A DNA stretch of 64,000 nt. It comes from Paraburkholderia phenazinium (GTDB taxonomy: Bacteria; Pseudomonadota; Gammaproteobacteria; Burkholderiales; Burkholderiaceae). Positions within the stretch are counted from its first letter, which is position 1. Every line of letters begins with the position of its first letter. A program made the translations under genes and the position numbers. Location: positions 1,240,001 through 1,304,000 of the forward strand of contig NZ_FSRM01000001.1 of the NCBI RefSeq assembly GCF_900141745.1, given 5' to 3'. The notes beneath the pieces were generated by a model. That model searched no databases, was not told the DNA's origin, and was given only the letters and a program-made list of their open reading frames with translations. This document shows, piece after piece, positions 8,525 through 16,984 of this stretch.

Positions 8525-9352
8525 ATGCACACCGAGCTTAACCACGTGATGCCTTGGCGGATTGAGGACATCGACCTCAGCCGGATTGACCGGCAGCGGG
8601 CCGTGGCCAACGAAGATCTGCTGCTTCTGTTGTGCGCGTCTTCGTTTATCGAAAGTGGTACAGATCTCTATACAAGTAACCTGAGTACCTTCTTCAACGG
8701 CGACCCTGAAGTGTCGGCGTGGCTCAATAACGAGTGGGAGCCGGAAGAAATGCAGCACGGCCGCGCACTGAAGACCTATATCGCATACGTGTGGCCGGAA
8801 TTCGACTGGGACACGGCCTTCCGCAATTTCTTCGAGGAGTACTCGAAAACCTGTTCCGTCGAAGACTTCGAGAAGACGCGCGCGCTCGAAATGGTTGCAC
8901 GCTGCGTGGTTGAAACCGGTACGGCGACGCTGTATCGCGCGATTGGCGAATGCTCGGATGAACCAGTGCTCAAGGAGATCACCGACCTTATTCGTACTGA
9001 CGAAGTCCGTCACTACAAGCACTTCTTCAAGTTTTTCAAGAAGTACAACAAGATTGAAGGCAACGGTCGTCTCGCTGTGCTCGGTGCGCTGATGCGCCGT
9101 GTGCTGGAGATCAAGAACGAAGACTCGGAGATCGCGCTACGCCACGTGTTTGCGGTCCGCTATCCGGAGCGCGTGAACGATTCGGGCTATAACCGCGAAC
9201 GTGCGGCACGCATCAATGCGCTGGTGCGCCGCAATCTGTCGGCCGACATGTGCGTGAAGATGCTGCTGAAGCCGCTCGATCTGCCCGCGCGGATTCAACC
9301 CGGCGTTCACTATCCGCTCGCGAAGATCACCCAGCATGTATTCTTCCGTTGA
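8525..9352 (+). CDS. Ferritin-like di-iron protein
   Basis: A 275-residue helical protein of the ferritin-like superfamily. Likely metal ligands are seen in order: ESGTDLY (Glu about 43), an ExxH in EPEEMQHGR (about 74-80), a Glu in VVETGTATLY (about 136), and a second ExxH in DEVRHYKHFF (about 160). This Glu/ExxH/Glu/ExxH pattern is the di-iron four-helix bundle of oxidases, desaturase-like enzymes and ferritins. The length is well above ferritin itself and closer to acyl-ACP-desaturase-like proteins. No signal peptide, so cytoplasmic. It appears monocistronic, with terminators on both sides. The substrate is unknown. Confidence 0.85.
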   Translation: MHTELNHVMPWRIEDIDLSRIDRQRAVANEDLLLLLCASSFIESGTDLYTSNLSTFFNGDPEVSAWLNNEWEPEEMQHGRALKTYIAYVWPEFDWDTAFRNFFEEYSKTCSVEDFEKTRALEMVARCVVETGTATLYRAIGECSDEPVLKEITDLIRTDEVRHYKHFFKFFKKYNKIEGNGRLAVLGALMRRVLEIKNEDSEIALRHVFAVRYPERVNDSGYNRERAARINALVRRNLSADMCVKMLLKPLDLPARIQPGVHYPLAKITQHVFFR

Positions 9353-9432
9353 GGATCGAGGCTGGGAAGGTGGCGCGGCTCGCTCGTCGAGGCCTGCGTA
9401 ACCATCTGAAGTAATAAACGAGAGTAGAACGA

Positions 9433-9463
9433 AATGGCCCGCCTGCGCGGGCCATTCGTCTTT
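9433..9463 (+). terminator. Terminator after ferritin-like gene
   Basis: AATGGCCCGC-CTGC-GCGGGCCATT is a perfect 10-bp stem followed by CGTCTTT, a short imperfect T-tract, 80 bp after the stop codon. The stem is very stable; the broken T-run lowers confidence slightly. Confidence 0.75.
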
Positions 9464-9512
9464 GCAGGGCGGCCATTTCGATTCACGACGAATGATCAAC
9501 CGGAGTCCGGCG

Positions 9513-10034
9513 ATGACCGATTCTGTATCCAGACACCCACTCGAACAAACCGCGTTCGACGAATGGCCGGCGGCGGTGCGGGCGTTGTTCGATGGCACTT
9601 CGCTCGCGGGCAAGATTGGTTTTACAGCGTCGTTGTTGACCACCAATACGAACGGCCACGTACGGACCTCACTGCTGGGGGTGGGCGAGCTGTACGCACC
9701 CGACGCCCGTACCTTGTGCCTCGCGTTATGGCCGCAATCGCGGGCCGCGGGCGTGCTGGCGCACGGCGGCCGCGCGGCGCTGACGTTTGTCTGCGAGGCG
9801 GTGTTTTATCAGGTGCAGTTGCGGTTCGAGGCATTGCAGCCGGTGGCCGGCGATGCGAGCGGCCTCGCGTACTTCATCGGCTCGATCGATACCGGCGAAA
9901 CGCAACGGGTGCCGTATGCACGCCTGACGGGCGGCATTACGTTCGAACTGGAAGAGGGGGGAGCGGCGGTGCTCGATCGCTGGGAACAGCAGATCGAGCA
10001 CCTGAAGCAGGCTGCCGCGGTGCGCGGGCCTTGA
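9513..10034 (+). CDS. Pyridoxamine-phosphate-oxidase-like FMN split-barrel protein
   Basis: A 173-residue protein that looks like the FMN-binding split-barrel (pyridoxamine 5'-phosphate oxidase-like) fold. Residues about 30-110 give the beta-rich core (KIGFTASLLTTNTNGHVRTS, then LCLALWPQSRAAGVL and RAALTFVCEAVFYQVQLRF). A helical C-terminus ends in EQQIEHLKQAAA. It probably uses flavin or haem-related cofactors; the reaction is not evident. The ATG at 9513 has CGGAGTCCGGCG in front. An in-frame ATG 17 codons earlier lacks a ribosome site. It is convergent with rhlE, with only 16 bp between the stops. Confidence 0.8.
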   Translation: MTDSVSRHPLEQTAFDEWPAAVRALFDGTSLAGKIGFTASLLTTNTNGHVRTSLLGVGELYAPDARTLCLALWPQSRAAGVLAHGGRAALTFVCEAVFYQVQLRFEALQPVAGDASGLAYFIGSIDTGETQRVPYARLTGGITFELEEGGAAVLDRWEQQIEHLKQAAAVRGP

Positions 10035-10050
10035 ACAGCGTCAGAGCGGC

Positions 10051-11661
10051 TTAACGCCCGCGCTGGCCGCCGTTACGCGGCGGTTGCGAGCCACTGCGCG
10101 GCGCGCTGCCGCGCGGCTTGGCGCCGCCCAGCAATGCGCCAGGATTGCCACCTTGCGGCTTGGCTTGCGCCTGCGGCTTGCTGCGCGGCGCATGTGTCGC
10201 ACCGGCGCCGTCATGCGTAGCAGCTGCCGGCTTACCGTGATGACGCGTGGTTTCGTGGCGCGGGTTGTCCTTGCGCACCTGCGGTTGCGTGGGCGAGCCA
10301 GCCGGCTTGGCGGCTTGCGGTTTCGCTCCCTGCGGCTTCGCCTGTTGCTGTCCACCGGCCGCGCGCTGTCCCGAGCGTTGCGCCGCCGGCTTGGCCGCCC
10401 CGCCATCGCGCCGGGCACCGTCGCCGCGAGGCGCGCCCTGGCCCTGACGCGGTTGACGTCCACCGCCACCGCCGCCGCCCTGACCACGACGCAGGATCGG
10501 CTCCGGCTTTGCCGTCGGATCTGGCTCGAACCCGGCGATCACTTCTTGCGGCACGGCGCGCTTGATCAGCTTCTCGATGTCCTTGAGCAGTTGCAGTTCA
10601 TCGACGCACACCAGCGACACCGCTTCGCCCGATGCCCCAGCCCGGCCCGTACGGCCGATGCGGTGCACATAGTCTTCCGGCACGTTCGGCAGATCGTAGT
10701 TGACCACGTGCGGCAACTGGTCGATGTCGATGCCACGTGCGGCGATATCGGTCGCCACCAGCACCTGCAGCGTGTTGGTCTTGAACTCGGCAAGCGCGCG
10801 GGTACGAGCCGACTGGCTCTTGTTGCCGTGAATCGCAAGCGCGCTGATACCGTCCTTGGTCAGCTGCTCGGCCAGGCGATTGGCACCGTGCTTGGTACGT
10901 GTGAACACCAGCACCTGAAACCAGTTGTGTTCCTTGATCAGGTGCGTGAGCAACTCGCGCTTCTTGTCGCGATCCACCGGGTGAATCTTCTGCGCCACGA
11001 GCTCAGCCGTCGTGTTGCGGCGTGCGACTTCGATCAGTGCCGGCGAATTCAGCAGGTTGTCGGCGAGCGTCTTGATCTCGTCCGAAAAGGTCGCGGAGAA
11101 CAGCAGGTTCTGGCGCTTCGGCGGCAGCTTGGCGAGCACACGCTTGATGTCGTGGATGAAGCCCATGTCGAGCATGCGGTCGGCTTCGTCGAGGACGAGG
11201 ATCTCGAGATGCGACAGATCGATGGTCTTCTGCTGCATATGATCGAGCAGACGTCCAGGCGTGGCCACCACGATATCGATACCGCGACGCAGCGCGTCGA
11301 TCTGCGGATTGATGCCGACGCCGCCGAACATCACCGTCGACTTCAGCTTCAGGTACTTGCCATACGCACGCACGCTTTCTTCGACCTGCGCGGCGAGCTC
11401 ACGCGTCGGCGTGAGGATCAGTGCACGAATCACGCGCTTGCCTGCAGCCGTGGTGACCGGCGGCATGGTGTTCAGACGTTGCAGGATCGGCAGCGTGAAG
11501 CCGGCCGTCTTGCCGGTGCCGGTCTGCGCGCCGGCAAGCAGGTCGCCGCCGTTGAGCACGGCCGGGATGGCCTGCAACTGGATCGGAGTAGGAATGGTGT
11601 AGCCGAGTTCGTGAACAGCACGGACCAGCGGTTCGGACAAGCCGAGGGAATCAAAAGACAT
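10051..11661 (-). CDS. rhlE: DEAD-box RNA helicase RhlE
   Basis: A 536-residue ATP-dependent DEAD-box RNA helicase. All core motifs are present: Q motif GYTIPTPIQ (about 20-28), Walker [32 protein letters not shown] in [17 protein letters not shown] and [10 protein letters not shown]. From about residue 390 a glycine run leads into a long basic, Gln/Pro/Gly/Arg-rich tail ending NGGQRGR, the RNA-binding extension typical of beta-proteobacterial RhlE. It acts in ribosome assembly and RNA decay, often induced in the cold. The start MSFDSLG is conserved in the family; the frame runs five codons further upstream. Confidence 0.95.
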   Translation of the reverse strand: MSFDSLGLSEPLVRAVHELGYTIPTPIQLQAIPAVLNGGDLLAGAQTGTGKTAGFTLPILQRLNTMPPVTTAAGKRVIRALILTPTRELAAQVEESVRAYGKYLKLKSTVMFGGVGINPQIDALRRGIDIVVATPGRLLDHMQQKTIDLSHLEILVLDEADRMLDMGFIHDIKRVLAKLPPKRQNLLFSATFSDEIKTLADNLLNSPALIEVARRNTTAELVAQKIHPVDRDKKRELLTHLIKEHNWFQVLVFTRTKHGANRLAEQLTKDGISALAIHGNKSQSARTRALAEFKTNTLQVLVATDIAARGIDIDQLPHVVNYDLPNVPEDYVHRIGRTGRAGASGEAVSLVCVDELQLLKDIEKLIKRAVPQEVIAGFEPDPTAKPEPILRRGQGGGGGGGRQPRQGQGAPRGDGARRDGGAAKPAAQRSGQRAAGGQQQAKPQGAKPQAAKPAGSPTQPQVRKDNPRHETTRHHGKPAAATHDGAGATHAPRSKPQAQAKPQGGNPGALLGGAKPRGSAPRSGSQPPRNGGQRGR

Positions 11662-11756
11662 AAAAGCTCTTTGCAATGCAGTATCGCGAACGGCGAATGC
11701 GCGGCCAAAAGGCGCGCTTCGAGGCCAAAGCCCAGATCCAGTCGCAGGGAAATCGG

Positions 11757-11778
11757 CGGCACACGCCAGCGTGTGCCG
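11757..11778. repeat. Near-continuous palindrome upstream of rhlE
   Basis: CGGCACACGC-CA-GCGTGTGCCG: 10-bp perfect arms with a 2-nt centre, between the hemolysin III-like gene and rhlE, both on the minus strand. There is no T-run. It lies about 100 bp upstream of the rhlE start, so it could be a 5'-leader structure or an operator. Confidence 0.45.
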
Positions 11779-11843
11779 AATGCTTCAACGCGCTATCAAG
11801 ACACGTTGACTGGCTTTAAGTTGCACTTCGCCGCCGTGGGGTG

Positions 11844-12464
11844 TCACGCGACGTAGCGCGCAACACTGACGAATTGACACAGACTGCCCGCCAGTACGAA
11901 CAGGTGCCAGATACCATGTCCGTGCCGGATGCGCTCGTCGTTGATGAAGAAGTAGATGCCGACGCTGTAGATGATCCCGCCGGCCACGAGCCATGCGGTG
12001 CCCGCAGCCGGTAATGCTTCGACCAGCGGACGAATGGCAACGAGCGCGAGCCATCCCATCAAGACATACAGCACCATCGATACGCTACGGGTGCGTCGCC
12101 CGAGCGTGAGTTCCTGCACGATACCGAGGGCCGCAAGGCCCCAGCTCACCCCGAACAGGGACCAGCCCCACGGTCCACGCAGCGTAACCAGCGTGAACGG
12201 CGTGTAGCTGCCGGCGATCAGCAGGTAGATCGCCGAATGATCGCATTTCTGCAGGACCGCCTTGAAGCGCGGATTGCGCACGCTGTGGTACAGGGTGGAG
12301 ATAGCATACAGCACCAGCAGCATGGCGCCATAAACGCTGAAACTGACGACCTTGTACGCGTCGCCCTGCAGCGCGCCCATCGTGACGAGCGTAGCCAGTC
12401 CCGCCACCGACAATACAGCGCCGACGAGGTGGGTAATGCTGTTGAAACGCTCACCGACATGCAC
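11844..12464 (-). CDS. Hemolysin III / PAQR-family membrane protein
   Basis: A seven-helix integral membrane protein of the hemolysin III (YqfA/PAQR) family, about 206 residues. Family marks: HLVGA in helix 1, STLYHSV near the end of helix 2, the DHSAIYLLIAGSYTP segment, and C-terminal HGIWHLFVLAG. These hold the Ser/His/Asp residues proposed to bind zinc. The function in bacteria is unsettled despite the name. I start at a GTG (MHVGERFNS) because GGAGAAG stands at proper distance. An ATG 13 codons upstream (12503) is possible but lacks a ribosome site. Confidence 0.88.
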   Translation of the reverse strand: MHVGERFNSITHLVGAVLSVAGLATLVTMGALQGDAYKVVSFSVYGAMLLVLYAISTLYHSVRNPRFKAVLQKCDHSAIYLLIAGSYTPFTLVTLRGPWGWSLFGVSWGLAALGIVQELTLGRRTRSVSMVLYVLMGWLALVAIRPLVEALPAAGTAWLVAGGIIYSVGIYFFINDERIRHGHGIWHLFVLAGSLCQFVSVARYVA

Positions 12465-12524
12465 GACATCTTCTCCTGCTGGGTTCAATACGCCATTGTG
12501 CACGTACTGGCTAACCCTGGTCCT

Positions 12525-12567
12525 AAAAAACGAAGGGCGCGGCCGCGGTTTCCCGCCAGCCGCGCCC
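12525..12567 (-). terminator. Terminator after the cytochrome c operon
   Basis: On the minus strand GGGCGCGGC, a 15-nt loop, GCCGCGCCC, then TTCG and TTTTTT. It lies 20 bp after the tri-haem cytochrome stop and ends that two-gene unit. Confidence 0.85.
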
Positions 12568-12586
12568 TCCTTGTCTCGTGCGCCGC

Positions 12587-13885
12587 CTAGTCGAGCGGCG
12601 CTGAGCGCAGATCCGACACCTGTTGCGGCGACACCGCCGTACCGTGGTTACCCCACGACATACGGATATAGGTGACCACAGCAGCGACTTCCTGGTTCGA
12701 CAGCGACTGCGCGAACGGCGGCATGCCATACGGCTTCGGATTGCCCTCCGTGCTCGGCGGGAAGCCGCCGTTCAACACCATGCGGATCGGGTTCACAGCC
12801 GACGGCATCTGGATCGACTGGTTGTTGGCAAGCGGCGGGAAATTCGGCGGTTGGCCGAGACCGTTTGCCTCGTGGCACTTCGCGCAGTTGTCGGTATATA
12901 CCTTCTGACCTTGCTGCAGCAGTTGTGTGCCGAACTGAGCCGAAGTTTCCAGCTGCAGGTTTTCCGGCGCTTCGCTCTTCTGCGGGATGGTCTTCAGATA
13001 CGTCGACATCGCCTGGATGTCTTCGTCCGACATGTATTGCAAGCTGTTGTGAACCACTTCAGCCATCGGGCCGAACACCGCGCCGCGTTGCGACACGCCG
13101 TTCTTCAGCAGCGCCTGGATGTCCTTGATGTCCCAGTCGCCCAGACCCGCTTCCTTGTTCGACGTCAGCGACGGTGCGTACCAGTTCTGCAGCGGAATCA
13201 GGCCGCCCGCAAAGGCCGCCGAATTGACCGGGCCGCCCATGGCGTTGATCGAGGTGTGGCACATGCCACAGTGGCCGAGGCCTTCGATCAGGTAAGCGCC
13301 GCGGTTCCATTCGACTGATTTGGTCGGATCCGGCTTGTACTCGCCTTCACGGAAGAACAGCGTGCGCCAGCCAATCAGCAGGTTGCGGTTGTTGAACGGG
13401 AATTTCAGTTCGTGCGGACGGCTCGGCACGTTGACCGGCGGAACCGAGCGCAGGAAGGCGTAGATCGCGTCCGAGTCGGCGCGCGACACCTTCGTGTAGC
13501 TCGTGAACGGGAAGCCCGGGTACAGCAGGCTGCCGTCCTTCGAACGGCCCGTGTGCATGGCGCGGTAGAAGTCGTCCTGGCTCCACTTGCCGATGCCGTA
13601 CTGGTCGTCAGGCGTGATGTTCGGCGTGAACATCGTGCCGAACGGCGTGGCCATGGGCAGGCCACCGGCGAATTCCTTGCCGCCGCGCACCGTGTGGCAG
13701 GCAATACAGTCGCCGGCGCGGGCGAGGTACTCGCCCTTCTTGATCAGTTCCGCCTGGTCGGCCGGTGTGGCGGCCATGGCGGTGCCGTTGTGCAGGTTGT
13801 CGCCGCCCGACCACAGGACGGGAACGAGGGCAGCGGCCGCAGCCACGACAACTGCCGAAAGGGCGAACAAAGACTTGCGTTTCAT
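12587..13885 (-). CDS. Tri-haem cytochrome c (dehydrogenase-associated type)
   Basis: A 432-residue exported cytochrome with three CxxCH haem sites: CIACH at about 60, CGMCH near 208 and CAKCH near 333. It has a signal sequence (MKRKSLFALSAVVVAAAAAL). The three-haem layout matches cytochrome subunits of membrane-bound alcohol, gluconate or aldehyde dehydrogenases, which carry electrons from a periplasmic enzyme to quinone or an oxidase. No dehydrogenase partner is encoded beside it here. Instead a c4-type cytochrome lies 21 bp upstream on the same strand, so the pair may work as an electron relay. GGGAGAGACAATCAA precedes the ATG. Confidence 0.9.
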   Translation of the reverse strand: MKRKSLFALSAVVVAAAAALVPVLWSGGDNLHNGTAMAATPADQAELIKKGEYLARAGDCIACHTVRGGKEFAGGLPMATPFGTMFTPNITPDDQYGIGKWSQDDFYRAMHTGRSKDGSLLYPGFPFTSYTKVSRADSDAIYAFLRSVPPVNVPSRPHELKFPFNNRNLLIGWRTLFFREGEYKPDPTKSVEWNRGAYLIEGLGHCGMCHTSINAMGGPVNSAAFAGGLIPLQNWYAPSLTSNKEAGLGDWDIKDIQALLKNGVSQRGAVFGPMAEVVHNSLQYMSDEDIQAMSTYLKTIPQKSEAPENLQLETSAQFGTQLLQQGQKVYTDNCAKCHEANGLGQPPNFPPLANNQSIQMPSAVNPIRMVLNGGFPPSTEGNPKPYGMPPFAQSLSNQEVAAVVTYIRMSWGNHGTAVSPQQVSDLRSAPLD

Positions 13886-13906
13886 TTGATTGTCTCTCCC
13901 GGTGCC

Positions 13907-14638
13907 TTATTGCGGTTCGCTGCCGCAGGCAAGCGGAGTCTTCATCGAGCGGGCCGGAGCCGGCACGGGGTTTTGCGGAGCCGTCTGCGTGGACAACCAT
14001 GAAGCGACGGCATTCACGTCATCATCGGTCAAGCGGGTAGCAATCTCGTGCATGCAGTCAGGCGCAATGGCATGACGCGAACCGGAACGCCAGCCGCCCA
14101 GCTGCGCGCTGATGTAATCAGCATGCAGACCGACCAGACCCGGGATAGCCGGCTGCATACCGGTCAGCGCCTTGCCATGACAGGCGGCGCAGGCCGGAAT
14201 CTGCCGCGATGCGTCGCCGTGCAGCACGATGTCCTGGCCGCGCGCCAGCGTATCCGACGACACCGTGGGCTTGCCCGGCGGCGGGTACGGCGGCCGTTGC
14301 TGCGAGAAGTACGTCGCGATCTGATGAAGGTAGTCGTCCGAGAGGTACGTGACGAGGTAGTTCATGGGCGGATACTTGCGGCGCCCTTCGCGGAAATTCT
14401 GCAGCTGGTTGAACAGATAGTCAGCCGGCTTGCCCGCGAGGCGTGGGAAGTAGTCGTTGTCCGTGCCCTGACCGTGTGTGCCGTGGCATGCCGCGCAGGC
14501 CTGCACGCGCGCTTCCATCGTGTCCGGGGTCGTCGGTTGAGTCTGCGCTTTCGCAGCGCTATAGACGCCTGCAGCGCCGATCAGCAGAAGGGCAAGCAGC
14601 GGGCGGAAAATGCGTCTTGAAGACACGCGTAACTCCAT
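13907..14638 (-). CDS. Di-haem cytochrome c4-type protein
   Basis: A 243-residue periplasmic cytochrome with two CAACH haem sites, at residues 48-52 and 150-154. The repeat-like two-domain layout and PxLAGKPADYLFNQL segment fit cytochrome c4. The signal peptide is MELRVSSRRIFRPLLALLLI ending near AKAQ. The c4 family gives electrons to terminal oxidases. I chose MELR because it opens a proper signal peptide. The frame continues about 110 codons upstream without homology, and the Shine-Dalgarno is weak. The gene precedes the tri-haem cytochrome by 21 bp, probably one operon. Confidence 0.9.
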   Translation of the reverse strand: MELRVSSRRIFRPLLALLLIGAAGVYSAAKAQTQPTTPDTMEARVQACAACHGTHGQGTDNDYFPRLAGKPADYLFNQLQNFREGRRKYPPMNYLVTYLSDDYLHQIATYFSQQRPPYPPPGKPTVSSDTLARGQDIVLHGDASRQIPACAACHGKALTGMQPAIPGLVGLHADYISAQLGGWRSGSRHAIAPDCMHEIATRLTDDDVNAVASWLSTQTAPQNPVPAPARSMKTPLACGSEPQ

Positions 14639-15065
14639 CAGATTCGGGGACCCGACCGGGCTTCGGACGGCTCGGCTTGGGGGCAGTGGGGCTGCGGCGA
14701 CGCAGCATTCTATCATCGATGGGTAATGGTGACTATTTGGCACGGGCGAGCCCCGTTCCTCCTCGTAAAAGCTGTTAAGACAGTTTGACATAGTGTGCGT
14801 TTGGCTATATCTAACCTGCTTTTCTGGATCGGTTGCCGCGTCCTTCACTGATGCTTTCGCTGCGCGAGCGTGTAACCAGGTTGAACCCACACGCATGCAG
14901 ACCATCGAAGCGTACACTCCCGGGGCGCCGGTGTCTTGCTGCGGCGCGTGCAACCCTTCCCTCTGTATTTTCCACAAGCCATTCGCCTTTCATGAAGCTA
15001 TCCGATTTCTCCCGCCCTGCCCTCGACGGCCTCCCCACCCACGACACTGACGCGTTTACGGCCAA
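14639..15065. other. Divergent promoter region between c4 and copD-like genes
   Basis: 427 bp. It contains a strong plus-strand promoter (14785-14813) and a 25-codon plus-strand micro-frame at 14992-15069 whose TGA overlaps the CopD ATG (ATGA). Longer plus-strand frames here read as Arg/Pro-rich nonsense. I see no clear minus-strand promoter for the cytochrome operon. Confidence 0.5.
14785..14813 (+). promoter_or_regulatory. Sigma70 promoter for the CopD-like gene
   Basis: TTGACA at 14785-14790, 17-bp spacer, TATCTA at 14808-14813: near-consensus housekeeping promoter. The first gene downstream on this strand is the CopD-like one at 15066, which implies an unusually long leader of roughly 245 nt. 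Confidence 0.7.
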
Positions 15066-15995
15066 ATGAGAGTAGACGGATTGTGGATCGGGCAGGTCGC
15101 CATGGCCGCGCTCATGAACGTCGCGTTTGCATTTGCAGTCGGTTCAGCGTTGCTCGGCGCGTGGCTTGCGAAGGATGCCCAGGTCAAAGTTTCGCCGGCG
15201 CGGCCGGCCTGGTTGCGTGCGCAGCGCTCGATGCTGACGGCGTGCGTCGTGCTGGTCCTCGCCGACCTCGGCTGGTTGTTGTACCAGTCCGCGGCGATGA
15301 GCGGCAGTGCGTTGCCGCAGGCCTTCAGCGTCATCCCAACCGTGCTTTCGCAGACGCACATCGGCTATGCGTGGAGCGTTGCGTTTATCGGCGCGCTGGT
15401 GCTGCTGCTGACCGCGATGTCGTCGCACGCGAGCACGCTGCGTAATGCGCTGCTGTGGCTCGCGGTGATTGCGATCGCCGCCGGCAAGGCGTCGCTCGGG
15501 CATGCGGCCGATGCCGGTCCGGCGTCCGCGGCCATCGGCGTGCATACGTTGCATGTGCTTGCCACCAGCGTATGGGGCGGACTGGTCGTGACGGCTGGCC
15601 TCGCGGTGTTGCCGGCGTTGGGCACTTCGACCGCGCGCGGTATGTTGATCCGTACCGCTATGCAGATCTCGAACGTGTCGCTGGTTGCGGTCGCGTTCGT
15701 GCTGCTGACGGGGATCTTCAATACCGTGCGGGTCTCGGGCGGATCGTTCGAGGCAATCGAGATCAGCACATGGGGACACGTACTGACGCTCAAGCTGGCG
15801 CTGGTTGCTCTGGCGCTCGTGCTCGGCGGCCTGAATCGCTTCCTGGCCCTGCCGCGGCTGCGCCGCACCGCGTCGACGATGGACGCTCACACCTTCACCA
15901 ACGTGCTTTACCTCGAAGCGCTGGCAATGATCGGCGTGTTCATTGCGGCCGCTGCGTTGTCGAACAGCGTGCCGGCCTTCGTCCCGCTCGGCTGA
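15066..15995 (+). CDS. copD: CopD-family copper/haem-related membrane protein
   Basis: A 309-residue polytopic inner-membrane protein with about eight hydrophobic helices and a CopD domain in the C-terminal half (HTLHVLATSVWGGLVVTAGL, later GHVLTLKLALVALALVLGG). CopD proteins take part in copper uptake or tolerance, usually with a periplasmic CopC; none is encoded here. The opposite neighbours are c-type cytochromes, so a role in copper supply for respiratory oxidases is conceivable but inferred. No good Shine-Dalgarno is seen. The ATG overlaps the TGA of a 25-codon upstream frame, suggesting translational coupling. Confidence 0.85.
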   Translation: MRVDGLWIGQVAMAALMNVAFAFAVGSALLGAWLAKDAQVKVSPARPAWLRAQRSMLTACVVLVLADLGWLLYQSAAMSGSALPQAFSVIPTVLSQTHIGYAWSVAFIGALVLLLTAMSSHASTLRNALLWLAVIAIAAGKASLGHAADAGPASAAIGVHTLHVLATSVWGGLVVTAGLAVLPALGTSTARGMLIRTAMQISNVSLVAVAFVLLTGIFNTVRVSGGSFEAIEISTWGHVLTLKLALVALALVLGGLNRFLALPRLRRTASTMDAHTFTNVLYLEALAMIGVFIAAAALSNSVPAFVPLG

Positions 15996-16043
15996 GCGGT
16001 CGCTGGGAGGGCGCGAAGTACCCGTCCACGGTGGGCGCCACGT

Positions 16044-16075
16044 AAAAAAACGCCGCACAGCAAGCCTGTGCGGCG
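16044..16075 (-). terminator. Terminator for the DUF2158 gene
   Basis: On the minus strand CGCCGCACAG-GCTTG-CTGTGCGGCG followed by seven T. Perfect 10-bp stem, about 50 bp after the stop of the small YodC-like gene; convergent with copD. Confidence 0.88.
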
Positions 16076-16124
16076 TGAACACACGCGGTCGCCCGGCAGG
16101 AGCCGGTTGCCCCGGTACTGCCCG

Positions 16125-16346
16125 TTAAGCGGCGAGCGCTTTCGGCACTCGCTCCAGCATGGTTTCAGGGAACATCTCCTGACGCAGTTCGCCGTCGTCG
16201 TCGAACCACTGGCAGATCAGCCACGTGCCCGGTGCAAATACGACCGGCCCCACCCACGTGGCGGTCATCGGACGGCCACCCGATTTGAGCGTCAGCACAT
16301 CGCCGCCGCGGTACGTCGTTCGTTTTGGTAGAAACATCGCTTTCAT
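16125..16346 (-). CDS. YodC-like DUF2158 small protein
   Basis: A 73-residue protein with the DUF2158 (YodC) pattern: a GDVLTLKSGGRPMT segment, then TWLICQWFDDDGELRQEMFP, a small beta-barrel-like fold. The function is unknown; the family is often described as an uncharacterised small protein. ATG at 16346 is taken with GGAAG upstream; a GTG one codon earlier is equally in frame. It lies downstream of another small gene at 16449 on the same strand. Confidence 0.78.
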   Translation of the reverse strand: MKAMFLPKRTTYRGGDVLTLKSGGRPMTATWVGPVVFAPGTWLICQWFDDDGELRQEMFPETMLERVPKALAA

Positions 16347-16448
16347 CACTTCGGTCTTCCAATCAGTTCGTCGCGTCGGCTGCTTCGGGCGGTGCGGGCG
16401 CTTAGTCGTCCGCGGACTTGGCCCGTTTCATTTTTGAATCGGCGCGAC

Positions 16449-16751
16449 TTATTCGTAGCCCAGCTTGTGACCGAGGATCGGCGCGCAGAACAGCGCGATC
16501 GCGCAGCCACTCGCCTTGCCTTCGAGCTCGGCGCCGGCGGCATGCGAGCCATAGAGTTGGGTCAGCAAATCGAACAGTTGCGGCGCGCAGTAAATGACCG
16601 CTGCAGCGATGAAACACTTCTCCACCGTCGAGATGCGCCAGCCGCGTTGGAATGCCATGACCGCACCGATTACCCGCAGTACGCCGAACACCACCAGCGC
16701 GCCCACAGCTGCTTGTTCGCGGATCAAATAGTCAGGAAGAAATTCGCCCAT
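16449..16751 (-). CDS. Small membrane protein of unknown function
   Basis: A 100-residue protein with two probable transmembrane helices: AAVGALVVFGVLRVIGAVMAF (shortened: about residues 12-32) and a second about 42-60 (IAAAVIYCAPQLFDLL). A polar, Gly/Ala-rich stretch and ILGHKLGYE follow. I do not recognise a family. Two-helix size and layout recall holin-like or small inner-membrane proteins, but no lysis or phage gene is near. GAGAGGGCAATC before ATG 16751 supports the start. Confidence 0.6.
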   Translation of the reverse strand: MGEFLPDYLIREQAAVGALVVFGVLRVIGAVMAFQRGWRISTVEKCFIAAAVIYCAPQLFDLLTQLYGSHAAGAELEGKASGCAIALFCAPILGHKLGYE

Positions 16752-16984
16752 GATTGCCCTCTCGCATCGTCTTTGACTGCTAAAAAGCAAGGAGTGGGCC
16801 AAGCGGGAAATGCGGTTGTGGCGGGAGAGCTGAAAGCCTATACCAGAAAGGCTTTCAGGCGAGTCGGTGGGATGCGCGGAGGTGCGTGGAAGGCGCTTTT
16901 AAAGCGATTCGGTCCGGGATGTTACGTAACTGAGACTCTTGCGTTCGCTAGCGCACGTAACGTCGCCGGAGGTGTCTCATCCGC

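Noticed and set aside
14833..15069. A 78-codon plus-strand frame in the c4-copD gap taken as a whole
   Set aside because: Arg/Pro/Ser nonsense in its first two thirds; only its last 25 codons are kept as a possible coupled micro-frame.
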